A stretch of DNA of 32,131 nt, taken from positions 1-32,131 of the forward strand of contig NZ_NMWT01000024.1 in the NCBI RefSeq assembly GCF_002860365.1, written 5' to 3'. Under the pieces are notes generated by a model, which was not told the origin of the DNA, searched no databases, and saw nothing but the letters and a program-made list of their open reading frames with translations. The position numbers were made by a program, and so were the translations under genes. Shown in pieces: positions 16,201 through 24,478 of this stretch. Every line of letters begins with the position of its first letter. The first letter of the stretch is position 1. This DNA comes from Bifidobacterium parmae (GTDB lineage Bacteria > Actinomycetota > Actinomycetes > Actinomycetales > Bifidobacteriaceae).

Positions 16201-17396
16201 ACGAGGCGCGAGTTGCGGCGGGTGACGCTCAGCTCGTAGGGGCGGCTGTTCTCCCGCATGCCGAAGTCCTGTTGGAACAGGCGGAACGCGCCCGGGCTGG
16301 CGCCTCGCCACGCGTAGATCGACTGGAACGGGTCGCCGACGGCGTTGACGGCCGTGCCGTCGTCGTGGAACAGGGTGGCGAGCAGGGCGGCCTGCGTGGT
16401 GGACGTGTCCTGGTACTCGTCGAGCAGCACGTGGCTGAACCGTTGCCGGTAGCGTTCGCCGATGGAGGGGAACCGGGTGACCAGCTGGTAGGCGGCGATG
16501 GTGAAGTCGCTGAACTCGGCCAGGTTGAGCCGTCGTTTCTCCCGCGTGTACGCCTCGACGAGGTCGAGGAGCGTGTCGCGTTGTTCGGCGGTGTCGGCGA
16601 GTTCGGCGCAGTGGAGCACGCAGGCGGCGTGCAGCCGCTCGTGGTATTCGTCGAGTTTCGCCGTCCATGCGGCGTCGCTGTCTTTCTTGAGCCGGCGCGG
16701 CTTGGTGAGTTTCGGGGGGTCCTCGGGGATCGGCTCGGAGCCGATGGCGTCGCGCGCCTGTGCGGCGAACGCGCCGTCCCATGCGCGTACGCGTTCGATG
16801 GCGGCGTCCATGTCGGTCACGCCGTGGCCGATCATCGCGCTGCCGATCGCTCCGGAGAGCGTGAGCACCTTGCCGGCGAGCGTGTTGAACGCGCCGAGGT
16901 CGTGCCCTCTGAGGCGGTCCATGTTCCGGTCGATGACGTTCGCGGCGAGCTGGAGCGCGCCCGCCTCGCTCAGCGGCTGCGTGTTCTGGTCGAAGCCGAC
17001 GAGCAGACCGTACTGGCGCACGATGGATTGGAAGAACGCGTCGTACGTGTAGACGACGGGCTTGAGGAACATGCGGTCGCCGGCGGCGCGGATCGCCTCC
17101 GCCTGTTCGGCGGCTCCCTCGATGCCGGAGCCGCTGGGGGCGTTCCCGTCCGCATCGTCCGCCGATACGGCCGCGGACACGCGCGACAGCAGTTCGCCGG
17201 CGGCCTTGCGCGTGAACGTGAGGCCGAGGATCCGTTCGGGGGCGACGCCGCGGCGGATGAGTTCGATGATGCGGCGCGTCATCGTATAGGTCTTGCCCGA
17301 TCCGGCGCCGGCGACGACGAGCACGTCGTCCGTCGCGGGCGCGTTGATGACGGCGGCCTGCTCCGGGCTGTCGGTGAATTTCGGTGTGCTGCTCAT
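13293..17396 (-). CDS. adnB: AdnB-like helicase-nuclease subunit
   Basis: The 1367-residue product combines a UvrD/Rep-type superfamily 1 motor with a RecB-type PD-(D/E)xK nuclease. This is the architecture of AdnB in the actinobacterial AdnAB complex, which resects double-strand breaks. Motor motifs are intact: Walker A AGAGSGKT (29-36), DEYQDT near residue 325, GDPFQSIYAWRGA near 355, VELMTVHQSKGLEWDAV, and the YVALTRARRDALLTYS motif VI. The nuclease part has FHAWAERF (about 1142), GKLDAVF (about 1265), VIDWKTG (about 1283) and QLDLYR. The start ATG shares ATGA with the adnA stop and has GAGG 5 nt upstream of it. Mycobacterial AdnB is about 1,100 residues, so this one is longer; much of the excess is in Asp/Ala-rich linkers. 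Confidence 0.9.
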   Translation of the reverse strand: MSSTPKFTDSPEQAAVINAPATDDVLVVAGAGSGKTYTMTRRIIELIRRGVAPERILGLTFTRKAAGELLSRVSAAVSADDADGNAPSGSGIEGAAEQAEAIRAAGDRMFLKPVVYTYDAFFQSIVRQYGLLVGFDQNTQPLSEAGALQLAANVIDRNMDRLRGHDLGAFNTLAGKVLTLSGAIGSAMIGHGVTDMDAAIERVRAWDGAFAAQARDAIGSEPIPEDPPKLTKPRRLKKDSDAAWTAKLDEYHERLHAACVLHCAELADTAEQRDTLLDLVEAYTREKRRLNLAEFSDFTIAAYQLVTRFPSIGERYRQRFSHVLLDEYQDTSTTQAALLATLFHDDGTAVNAVGDPFQSIYAWRGASPGAFRLFQQDFGMRENSRPYELSVTRRNSRLVLEAANDLTLPLRETPRRAGSSTMREVDVAPLDTLPDAAQGTIGVLGYDTLGQEIDGVVRFCRHALAVNDHGEPDKPPTTAVLFRSKKHMAAYQQALEQAGLSTLVVGYSALLDRPEIRDVLALLHVASDHTDSGSLMRLLATPRFGLDAATLAELAALADAANTEVRYQALVAAGLAPADAPRRDRAGIVREHRDGVANAVFLPDLLLDPDLPGMLERGGRFDAASVREIMHASRMLHMVRGMVGRPLPDVVRAAVQALDLDIDTVVAQAMRNRAAVPDPTVARIPMETVIDLVDTYTSEIAAESTPTLRGFMAWVDALRSVEDETAALDSDRHADVELMTVHQSKGLEWDAVAVVGLAEGAFPSSQGDHLAITLDDAHPGGVENGVWTAPEYHERASTWLDDLTAVPVPVRADAGILPRFPHDAPADADPLDALRALDDVELIDDEVYGSLRAVGDGVNDVDPDGWYLTQEEEYGRRLHADERRLMYVALTRARRDALLTYSRNGEPGRDPSVLGEKPRMAKPSNFWLEVHDALHAHDGTVFAATPADADAPDGAGEPPRTPATTGAPRPDGFFTGEHADGYAHAVIDEAWDAPLEETTDDTLPWPSTLGGVTASSLLAAARAVRAAMRARTMSDDTDAGAETSEAPGGPSPDDPARGMLLDKARLLVADGDLMSGVLDDSSLDERVKSQAQRILAGSRQSVTRLQARAADMGEREERRYWRGIVRPIPSIASPAASAGTRFHAWAERFIDAAIDAGADTGSATGSGIETDTGAIMDRHAMLADLEHRERTLASGASGASGTDGASEADGGDRHATRRITRVEQELVAWQRRLAESPWARRTPVWAERQLVVALPELDGIIANGKLDAVFLGGLDPDDATKRYTVIDWKTGRRPRKPKDVADKLVQLDLYRLLLSAMEHVPLDSIDAALYYVSEPDAKLRELRAEEKTEQEIIAELSSGIPEHTDDD

Positions 17397-20300
17397 GCCT
17401 GCCTCGTTTCGTATACGGTGTCGACCTGACCGGCGCAGGCCGGGCATACGGTGCGCATGCGGCAGTATGCCAGATGCTGTGCGGTGGGTCGGGCGGTCAG
17501 GTGCGCGGATATGCTCGCGGACGCCGCGTAGAACACGCGGGCGATCATGGCGAGCGCCCACATCGTCTGCGTGCCCTGCAGGGCGGCGAACCGCTCCCAT
17601 GCGCGCGGGTCGACGCCCTGTGGCGCTTCGGCGGGGATGGCGGGGACGTCCATGAGCTTCGCCGGGTCGCGGTAGTGGAACCGTTGCGTGAACGGCTCGA
17701 CGTTCAGCGAGCCGCCGGTGAACAGGGGCGGCTGGAACAGTCCCTCGGGGGCGAAGCTCTGCGCCGGCGTCTCATGGGCTTCGACGTGGAACAGCGCGCT
17801 CTGCGCGACGGCCGGCGCGTCGAGGGGCCTGCAGACGGCATGCCGCCCGCGGCGGTCGTCCGTTTCCGGGAAGGCGAGTCCCAGCTGGTAGCACACGAGC
17901 TGCAGATCGTTGAACCGTTGCCTGGTGGACGGCACCTGGCCGGTCTTGTAGTCGATGAGCCGCACGGCGCGGCTCCCGTCGGCCATGACGCGCGTCTCCT
18001 TGCGGTCGATGCGTCCGGTGAGCCTGATGGTCAGGTCCTCGCGCATGCCTTCGGGCCAGCCGCCGACGAGCACGCCCATCATCGCCATGAGGTCGTGGCG
18101 GGTCACCGGCTCGACGCCGGGTACCGCATGGTAGGCGGCGAGGATGTCGTCGAGTCCGAACCGCGCGGCGAACTCCTCCTCGCAGGAGACCCGATCGAGG
18201 GAGCCCACGTCGAACTTGCCGTCGTTCGCTCCCAGATAGCCCGGCATGCCCGACCGCACGAAGTATGCGGCGAGGTTGGCGAGCGTGGCCTGCGCCTGCT
18301 CGTCCTTACGGATCGCCGCGTATCGGGCCGCCGGATCGTCGATGTCGGCCGGGTCGGGTTTCAGTCCGTCGTAGATCGCGACGAGCCGTCCGGTCACGGC
18401 CTCCAGACGCTCCTCCCGCGTGGCGTCGGCCATGAATCCGGGAAGATCCAGACCCTCCTCGCTCCCCTGTTGGGCGACCGCGTGGATGAGCGTGCCGAAT
18501 CCCGTCGCCGCGCTGCCGGGGCGTGGGCCGGCGAACCGGTTCTCCAGCAGCCAGCACACCGGGCACTCCCAGAGCCGGTCCACCGCCGACGGGGACAGCG
18601 ACACGACTGGTGCGTCGGCCGCCGCGTCCGGCGCATCGGGCGTATCCGTTTCGGCCGCCGCGTCCGGCGTGGCCGTCATGTCCGGAACCTCGTTCCCGCT
18701 CCGTTCGGCCGTGTGCAGGTACGCCCACTCGTCCGGGTCGGCGGCGGTGACGCCGTGTCCGGCGAGCAGGGCGAGCGCGGCCGCCGCGTCCCGCGCCTGC
18801 GGGGCGTCGGCCGGATGACGCGCGAGGATGATGCGCGCGGCGGCCACGAGCCCGCGCGGATCGCAGTCCAGTCCGGCGAGCGTGTCCGATTCCATATCCG
18901 TCGTGGAGTCCTCCCCCGTCGGAGCCTCCATGCCGCCCCTCCCCACTTCGGAGAACGACGGCTTGTCGGTACGGCCGAAGCATTCGGGCAGATACCCGTA
19001 GAGGAAGTCGGAGGGGGTCAGGTCGTCGCTGCTGACGGCGCTGACCGTCACCGTGCAGTCCTTCGGCGTCGGGCCCGCGGCACGCGTGAGCGCGTACAGG
19101 AAGCTCTTCTTCTCCCCGGCGAGCACTTCGCCCAATCGGGTGCCCTGCGCGGGGGCGGCGGCCCATGCCGCGTGGGCGTCGGGCCCGCGCAGGATGATGT
19201 CCGCAAGGTCCTCGCCGCCGAACATGGTGTTGCGTTCGGCGAGGTTGGGCCACACGTCCTGCTGCACGGCCGGCATCCACACGTGCCGCCAGTGGCGTCC
19301 GGCCGCGCCGGCCGGCGTGGTGAGGGTGACGGCCTGCTCCACCGGCTTCACGCGGGCGAGCGAGTCCGCTTCGATCTGCATGGACCGCATCTGCGCGATG
19401 AACGCGGCGATGTCATGCCCGGCGGTGCCGCCCTCCGCGTATTGGAACAGTCTCATGGCGACGTCCAGACGGTCGTTGGCCGCACGCCCTTCGGGCGTGT
19501 TGTCGAGCGCGCGCCGCTGCCACGCCCTCGCCACGCCGACGGCGTCCCATGCGGCGGCGAGCGCGAACTGCGGTTCATCGGATTCCAGCCGATCCAAGGC
19601 GGCGGCGACCTTGCCCACGAGCGTCCACAGGCGGATGAACGCCCGTGCCTGTGGGTCGGCGCCCAGCACCTGGTTGATCACGGCGAGCACCCGCATCGCG
19701 GGGGCGCGTGGATCGTCCACGGCGAGCATCGCGTATTGCGGTCCCAGGCCGAACGCCGGCGCGTCACCGCTGGCGTCGGAGCCGTCCGCGGCCGGCGCCG
19801 CGGCTGTGGGCTCCGGGTTCCCGAGCAGGGAGTCGTCGACCCGGACGTCGTCGTTTCCCGGCCACGCGGCGACGAGCGCGCGCCATGACGCCACCAGTCC
19901 GCTTAACGCGCCTTCGGCGTCGTCGTCATGGTCCGTATGGTCCGTGTCCGTGACGATCCGGGCGAGGGATTCCAGCGAGCGCATCGCCGCCTCGATCGGT
20001 TCCATGCGCCCCGGCACGCCTTCACCGGGCGTGGAGCCGATGGTGATCAGCGGGCTCGTCATCAGCGCGACGACGCGGGCGCGCGCATAGGCGGCGAGCG
20101 AACGCGGGTCCATCCCCGCCCCCGCAAGCCCTCGGCCGCGCAGACGAGCCAGTTCGATCAGGGCGAACAGACCCCGCACGAACGGCTCCTCGTTGAGGGG
20201 ACGGGTGACGGACGAGTAGCGCACGGGCACGCCGTCCCTGCGCAGTCGTTCGCCGAACAGGCGCACGGTGCCGTTGTCGTGCGCGATGACGGCCATGTCG

Positions 20301-21634
20301 TTCCATGAGACCAGCCCGTCGAGATGCTCGTGCTTGATGCGCCACACCACGTCGTCGAGCTCCTCCCTGGGGCTGCGGTACAGCGCGCAGCGCAGCGACC
20401 CGTCCGCCGGCAGCGGCGACGCGCCGTCGAGCCGGCGGATCGGCCACGCCCCCTCGTGCCGGGGCAGTTTCCATGGGCGTTCGGGCAGCGGGACGGGATC
20501 CTCCAACGGCGAGGGGATCGACAGGGACACCCTCGCCGCGACGACGTCACGGTACGAGGGCGTCGCCGCGCCGGCCCCCGCACGGACCGCCGATCCCATG
20601 TTCAGGACGGCCGTCCCCGCGGCGATGGGGCCGTCCACGGCACGGGCGAACAGATACTCCGGGTAGGAGCCACGGAAGGTCTGCACCGCCTCGTCGGGGT
20701 CGCCGACGAGCACGAGACGCGCGCCCCGCCCCGCGGCCGCCTCCAGGAACCGCATGGCGGCGAGGGTGACGTCCTGGAAGTCGTCGACGACCAGCAGCTC
20801 GGGGACCTGCCCGCCGCCGCGATGCAGCACGTCCGCGGCCTCCACCAGCAGGCGGGAGGAGTCGAGACGGTATTCGCCGGGATATGCGGCCGCGACGGCG
20901 GCGACGTATTCGCGGCGCAACGCGAACGCCAGACGCCATTGCACGCGCAGCCGCTCGACGCGCGTGTCCCGGCCCTCGCCCGCCGATGCCTCCAGGGCGA
21001 GGAGCAGCTCCTCCTCCCGGTCGGCCGAAGCACCCACCTCGTCCATGCGCGCGAGCATGTCGCGCAGCTGGCCGACGAACTCCGCCGACACGCCCCGTTC
21101 GAGCAACGCCGCGGTGGGGACGCCGCCGGACCGCGACGCATCCTCCTCATCCGAGGGGAACGCCCCCATGGACGACGCCCAGTCCTCGGTCGCGAAATAG
21201 TCACGCAGCAGCATGCACGTCCCGCACACGTCGCCGGACTCGGCATGCGCGACATGGCCGGCGAGCACCCCCCGCAGCAGCGCGTCCTGCTCGGCGCCGT
21301 TGAGCAGCCTCGGGGCGGGGCTCCCCGAGGCGAATCGGTCGTCGGCGATGACGCGGAACGCCAGCGCGGCGAGCGTGGTGACCGGACGCACCTGCGCGGA
21401 CGCGCCGATGCGGCGGATGACCTCGTCGCCGAGCTTGTCGGCGACGACGCGGTTCGCCACGGCCATCACCGCCCGGGCGTCGCCGAACGCGTCGAGGCCG
21501 CGCAGGAGCGCGTCATGGGCGAACCCGGTCTTGCCGCTCTGCGGCGCGCCGGCGACCAGCAGCGCGCGCCCGCCGCCCTCGCCGCCGCGAATCAGCTTGT
21601 CCAACGCCTCGTGGGCATCCATGTATCCAGTCAT
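17393..21634 (-). CDS. adnA: AdnA-like helicase-nuclease subunit with degenerate motor
   Basis: The 1413-residue product pairs with the downstream AdnB-like protein. Walker A is GAPQSGKT (29-36). The Walker B region reads VDDFQD (near 283), with Asp in place of the usual Glu of DExxD, and motif III-like GDPDEAVQTFRG follows. The motif V region is TLTTPAGAAGRHW, lacking the KGLEW of active UvrD enzymes, so this motor looks weak. The C-terminal nuclease has TGRID and LIDYKTG (about 1225). Cysteines in CPVCWLLENRF (about 1022) and CRMRTVCPAC (about 1390) suit an Fe-S cluster as in AddB and Dna2. The first ATG has GGAG only 2 nt before it, and the ATG four codons later is poorly spaced too, so the exact start is unsure. 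Confidence 0.87.
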   Translation of the reverse strand: MTGYMDAHEALDKLIRGGEGGGRALLVAGAPQSGKTGFAHDALLRGLDAFGDARAVMAVANRVVADKLGDEVIRRIGASAQVRPVTTLAALAFRVIADDRFASGSPAPRLLNGAEQDALLRGVLAGHVAHAESGDVCGTCMLLRDYFATEDWASSMGAFPSDEEDASRSGGVPTAALLERGVSAEFVGQLRDMLARMDEVGASADREEELLLALEASAGEGRDTRVERLRVQWRLAFALRREYVAAVAAAYPGEYRLDSSRLLVEAADVLHRGGGQVPELLVVDDFQDVTLAAMRFLEAAAGRGARLVLVGDPDEAVQTFRGSYPEYLFARAVDGPIAAGTAVLNMGSAVRAGAGAATPSYRDVVAARVSLSIPSPLEDPVPLPERPWKLPRHEGAWPIRRLDGASPLPADGSLRCALYRSPREELDDVVWRIKHEHLDGLVSWNDMAVIAHDNGTVRLFGERLRRDGVPVRYSSVTRPLNEEPFVRGLFALIELARLRGRGLAGAGMDPRSLAAYARARVVALMTSPLITIGSTPGEGVPGRMEPIEAAMRSLESLARIVTDTDHTDHDDDAEGALSGLVASWRALVAAWPGNDDVRVDDSLLGNPEPTAAAPAADGSDASGDAPAFGLGPQYAMLAVDDPRAPAMRVLAVINQVLGADPQARAFIRLWTLVGKVAAALDRLESDEPQFALAAAWDAVGVARAWQRRALDNTPEGRAANDRLDVAMRLFQYAEGGTAGHDIAAFIAQMRSMQIEADSLARVKPVEQAVTLTTPAGAAGRHWRHVWMPAVQQDVWPNLAERNTMFGGEDLADIILRGPDAHAAWAAAPAQGTRLGEVLAGEKKSFLYALTRAAGPTPKDCTVTVSAVSSDDLTPSDFLYGYLPECFGRTDKPSFSEVGRGGMEAPTGEDSTTDMESDTLAGLDCDPRGLVAAARIILARHPADAPQARDAAAALALLAGHGVTAADPDEWAYLHTAERSGNEVPDMTATPDAAAETDTPDAPDAAADAPVVSLSPSAVDRLWECPVCWLLENRFAGPRPGSAATGFGTLIHAVAQQGSEEGLDLPGFMADATREERLEAVTGRLVAIYDGLKPDPADIDDPAARYAAIRKDEQAQATLANLAAYFVRSGMPGYLGANDGKFDVGSLDRVSCEEEFAARFGLDDILAAYHAVPGVEPVTRHDLMAMMGVLVGGWPEGMREDLTIRLTGRIDRKETRVMADGSRAVRLIDYKTGQVPSTRQRFNDLQLVCYQLGLAFPETDDRRGRHAVCRPLDAPAVAQSALFHVEAHETPAQSFAPEGLFQPPLFTGGSLNVEPFTQRFHYRDPAKLMDVPAIPAEAPQGVDPRAWERFAALQGTQTMWALAMIARVFYAASASISAHLTARPTAQHLAYCRMRTVCPACAGQVDTVYETRQA

Positions 21635-21662
21635 GGCTCCAGCCTAAACCGTGCCGGAAAAA

Positions 21663-21680
21663 CCGGTAGATATATACCGG
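21663..21680 (-). promoter_or_regulatory. Palindrome in the adnA promoter region
   Basis: CCGGTA and TACCGG flank the A/T-rich GATATA, giving an 18-bp interrupted palindrome 29 bp upstream of the adnA start. The TATATAT inside could be the -10. The arrangement suits a repressor site over a promoter, but no known consensus (such as the bifidobacterial LexA box) is matched with confidence. Confidence 0.45.
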
Positions 21681-21787
21681 AAATTGCGCTCATCTCGCGT
21701 GTTCCAACGGTTTTCGCCGCATCGGTGCAACTCCCCCGGTACGACCATCCGCCAAACCCATCCGCAAAGCCGTCCCCGCTGTTGCAG

Positions 21788-22837
21788 CTATTGCAGCGTC
21801 TGCCACACCAAGGCGGACAGGTCCCGGATCGACGCCTGCGCGGCCGCCGAGGAGACGTCCGAGGTCATCACGACGAGCACGTAGTCGCCCTGCGTGGCCG
21901 TGCCGTCCATGCCTGCGGAGGTGTCGGAGCCGGCGAACACGATGGCGGCGTCGTTCTCCACCCCGTCGATCTCGCCGGTCTTGTTGGCGACGGTCACGCC
22001 GGACGGCACGCCGCCCGGTATCTTGGTCCGCCGCGTCTGCCCGAGCAACAGGTCGAGCATGCGGCGGCTGGCGTCCTTGCTCACCAGTCCGCCCCGGTAG
22101 ACGGCGGCCATGAACCTGCCCGCGTCGTCGGCCGTGGTGGTCTTGCGATTCGGATCGCCGTCGATCACGCCCAACGCCTGGTCGATGTGCGAATCCTTGA
22201 ACCCGTAGCGCGCGGCGATCTCGTTGACCTGCGCGAACCCCGCGTCCATGTCGCCGCCGCCGAGCGTGGAGATCAGCGAGTTCGTCGCCTCGTTGGAGCT
22301 CACGGTGATCATCTGCGTGAGCAGCTGGTCGATCGAGGAGTCCTCGGCGAGCGCGCCGTCGGCGATGCGCTGGAACACGGCGAGCATCACGTACAGTTTG
22401 ATGACCGACGCCGCGTAGCCGGCGTGCGTGTCGATCGACGTCGTCGCGCCGCTCGCCAGATCCTCCACATACACCTGCCACGTGCCCTGGTATCCGGCGA
22501 TCCTGCCGCGGATCGACTCGCCCAGCGCGTCCATGTCGCGTTGCCTGGCGATGCGCGCGCTCGGCGACGGCGCGGACGCACGCGACAACGCGCCGTGCGA
22601 CGCGCCCGCCGCGGCCCCGTCCGTCGGGGCGACGTCCGTCGACACGGCGGCGTGCGGGACGCCGCCCGCCGCAGACGCGCCCCACGGCAGCCATCCCATC
22701 CGCGCCGACACCGCGACGCCGGCTCCCGCCACGATCAGAGCCGTCGCCGCGACGACCGCCACGACGCGCGCCGCGGCGGACCGTCCGCGATGCGCCGCCG
22801 CGCGGTTGCCGTGACGCCCATACCGTTTCCCTGTCAT
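21788..22837 (-). CDS. Membrane-anchored serine hydrolase, class A beta-lactamase-like fold
   Basis: The 349-residue product belongs to the penicillin-recognising serine hydrolases. After a basic N-terminus and one membrane helix (about 22-43) comes an Ala/Pro/Ser linker, then the enzymatic domain. The three hallmark motifs are present: S144-V-I-K147 (SxxK), S180-S-N182 (SxN) and K286-T-G288 (KTG). The GDPNRKTTTADDAGRF stretch corresponds to the region after the omega loop. The class A deacylating Glu (ExxLN) is not seen at the expected place (SHIDQALGVIDGDP), so a peptidase or penicillin-binding role is more likely than a true beta-lactamase. The start is the ATG 19 codons into the longest frame. 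GGAGG lies only 1 nt before it, and CATACT 6 nt before it suggests a leaderless message. It is divergent from the kinase gene. Confidence 0.85.
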   Translation of the reverse strand: MTGKRYGRHGNRAAAHRGRSAAARVVAVVAATALIVAGAGVAVSARMGWLPWGASAAGGVPHAAVSTDVAPTDGAAAGASHGALSRASAPSPSARIARQRDMDALGESIRGRIAGYQGTWQVYVEDLASGATTSIDTHAGYAASVIKLYVMLAVFQRIADGALAEDSSIDQLLTQMITVSSNEATNSLISTLGGGDMDAGFAQVNEIAARYGFKDSHIDQALGVIDGDPNRKTTTADDAGRFMAAVYRGGLVSKDASRRMLDLLLGQTRRTKIPGGVPSGVTVANKTGEIDGVENDAAIVFAGSDTSAGMDGTATQGDYVLVVMTSDVSSAAAQASIRDLSALVWQTLQ

Positions 22838-22862
22838 GCCTCCAGTATGCCGCCGCCCCGGA

Positions 22863-22876
22863 ACGACGTACGTCGT
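22863..22876. promoter_or_regulatory. Perfect palindrome in the kinase/hydrolase divergent region
   Basis: ACGACGTACGTCGT is a 14-bp perfect palindrome, 26 bp upstream of the hydrolase start and 82 bp upstream of the kinase start. A second partial element, CGCACGTACG, follows at 22887-22896. It could be an operator serving both genes; no regulator is known from this window. Confidence 0.4.
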
Positions 22877-22957
22877 CATCGACCGTCGCACGTACGATTA
22901 CCGTAGGGAACATCCGGTTCAGGGAAGAAAGAACGGCCTCAAGGGAAAGAGGGGATC

Positions 22958-24358
22958 ATGCCGGCATCGATCATGACACCGCCGAGACTGCCCGGATACA
23001 CGTTCGTGCAGACGCTCGGCTCCGGCTCGACGGCGAGCGTCTACCTGTACCAGCAGCGCACCCCGAACCGCGTCGTGGCGGTGAAGGTGTCGAAGGAGTC
23101 GCTCGACCCGCGCGCCGCCGCGCAGTTCACGCAGGAGGCCAACACGATGGCCCAGCTGTCGAGCCACCCGTACATCATGCAGATCTACGGCGCCGGCGTG
23201 ACGTCGGCGGGTCAGGGCTACATCGTGTTCGAGTACGCGCCGAACGGCACGTACAAGGAGATCACGCAGCGTCGTCCGCTCACCTGCGACGAGATGCTCG
23301 ACCTGGGGATCAAGCTGTCGAGCGCCCTGTTCACCGCGCACCGGGCAGGCGTCATCCACCACGACATCAAGACCAGCAACGTGCTCGTCAACGCGCAGGG
23401 CCTGCCGATTCTCGCCGATTTCGGCATTTCGACGAACATCTACGACAAGACGTTCACCGGCTATTCGCTGCCGTGGGCGCCGCCCGAGGTGCTCAACGGC
23501 CATCCGGGCGCCGAGGCGGCGGACATCTACTCGCTGGCCGCCACGCTGTATGCGACGCTGACCGGCCGTTCGCCGTTCGAATCCGGGTACCGCCCGCGCA
23601 CGCCCGGCCAGCTGAAGGAGCTCATCCTCACCAAGCCGCTGCCGCCGATCAACCGTCCGGACGTGCCGCAGGACGTGGAGCGCGTGCTGCGCAAGGCGAT
23701 GGCGAAGGACCCGGACGACCGGTACTATTCGGCGCTCCAGTTCGCGCGGGAGCTGCAGCGCGTCCAGCAGGAGCATTTCGGCCATATGACGGCGGTGGTC
23801 ACCGAAGGCCAGCCGCCGTACCCGACGCAGCGGCGCATGGCCGCGCAGAACGCCCTGCCGGGAACGCCCGGCGCGAGGGGACGCGGCTGGGTGAGGCCGG
23901 TCGCCATCGGCGCCGGCGTCGTCGCGGCGATCGCGGCGGTGGCGCTCGTGTTCGCGTTCGTCGTCGCGCCGCGGCTCGACTCGGGTTCCACCGGCGACCG
24001 CACGTCGATCGGGAACACGGCCACGGAGCAGGGCCGTTCCGGCGTGGATTCCGCTCCGGGCGACGCCGATGTCGGCGACGTGCCCTCGCCGACGAACCTG
24101 TACGGCGAATACAACGACGACGGCACGGTGACGTTCACCTGGGACAATCCCGATCCGAAGAAGGGCGACACGTATGCGTGGCAGCCGGCGGAGGGCTCGG
24201 ATTCGGGGACGGGTTCGGCCGCGTCGATCGCGAAGGAGCGGACGGTCACGCTGGACGCGGCGCAGGGCGCCACGCAGACCTGCATCGAGGTGTCGATCGT
24301 GCGCGAGGACCGGCAGATGTCGGCGCAGCCCACGACCGCCTGCGCGGTGAAACGCTGA
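22958..24358 (+). CDS. pkb2: Membrane Ser/Thr protein kinase (Pkb2-like)
   Basis: The 466-residue product is a Hanks-type kinase. The kinase domain (about 13-280) has the glycine loop GSGSTASV (21-28), AVK with K43, a candidate helix-C Glu at E60, the catalytic loop HHDIKTSN (134-141), DFG (154-156) and APPE (174-177). The catalytic loop reads HHD rather than HRD, so it lacks the activation-loop-sensing Arg of RD kinases. A Gln/Pro-rich juxtamembrane stretch leads to one helix (about 313-336). The extracellular part (about 360-466) is FN3-like, with TFTWDNPDPKKGDTYAWQPA. It is followed by an FN3 protein and a AAA+ ATPase gene, the order of the bifidobacterial PFNA cluster. AGAGGGG lies 3 nt before the ATG. 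Confidence 0.93.
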   Translation: MPASIMTPPRLPGYTFVQTLGSGSTASVYLYQQRTPNRVVAVKVSKESLDPRAAAQFTQEANTMAQLSSHPYIMQIYGAGVTSAGQGYIVFEYAPNGTYKEITQRRPLTCDEMLDLGIKLSSALFTAHRAGVIHHDIKTSNVLVNAQGLPILADFGISTNIYDKTFTGYSLPWAPPEVLNGHPGAEAADIYSLAATLYATLTGRSPFESGYRPRTPGQLKELILTKPLPPINRPDVPQDVERVLRKAMAKDPDDRYYSALQFARELQRVQQEHFGHMTAVVTEGQPPYPTQRRMAAQNALPGTPGARGRGWVRPVAIGAGVVAAIAAVALVFAFVVAPRLDSGSTGDRTSIGNTATEQGRSGVDSAPGDADVGDVPSPTNLYGEYNDDGTVTFTWDNPDPKKGDTYAWQPAEGSDSGTGSAASIAKERTVTLDAAQGATQTCIEVSIVREDRQMSAQPTTACAVKR

Positions 24359-24478
24359 TTTTCCGCGCGACACGCCGCGTCCCGGCAAACGGTACTCCTA
24401 TACCGCAGGCCGGTGGGCGCGGCTACATTGGGTGTACGGAGGCCCCGACCGGGGGCGAGGAAACGACGGGAGCGACGC

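Noticed and set aside
13224-17429. Plus-strand open frame of 1,401 codons opposite adnB
   Set aside because: Mirror of the helicase-nuclease codons. The adnB frame has all helicase and nuclease motifs; the mirror has none.
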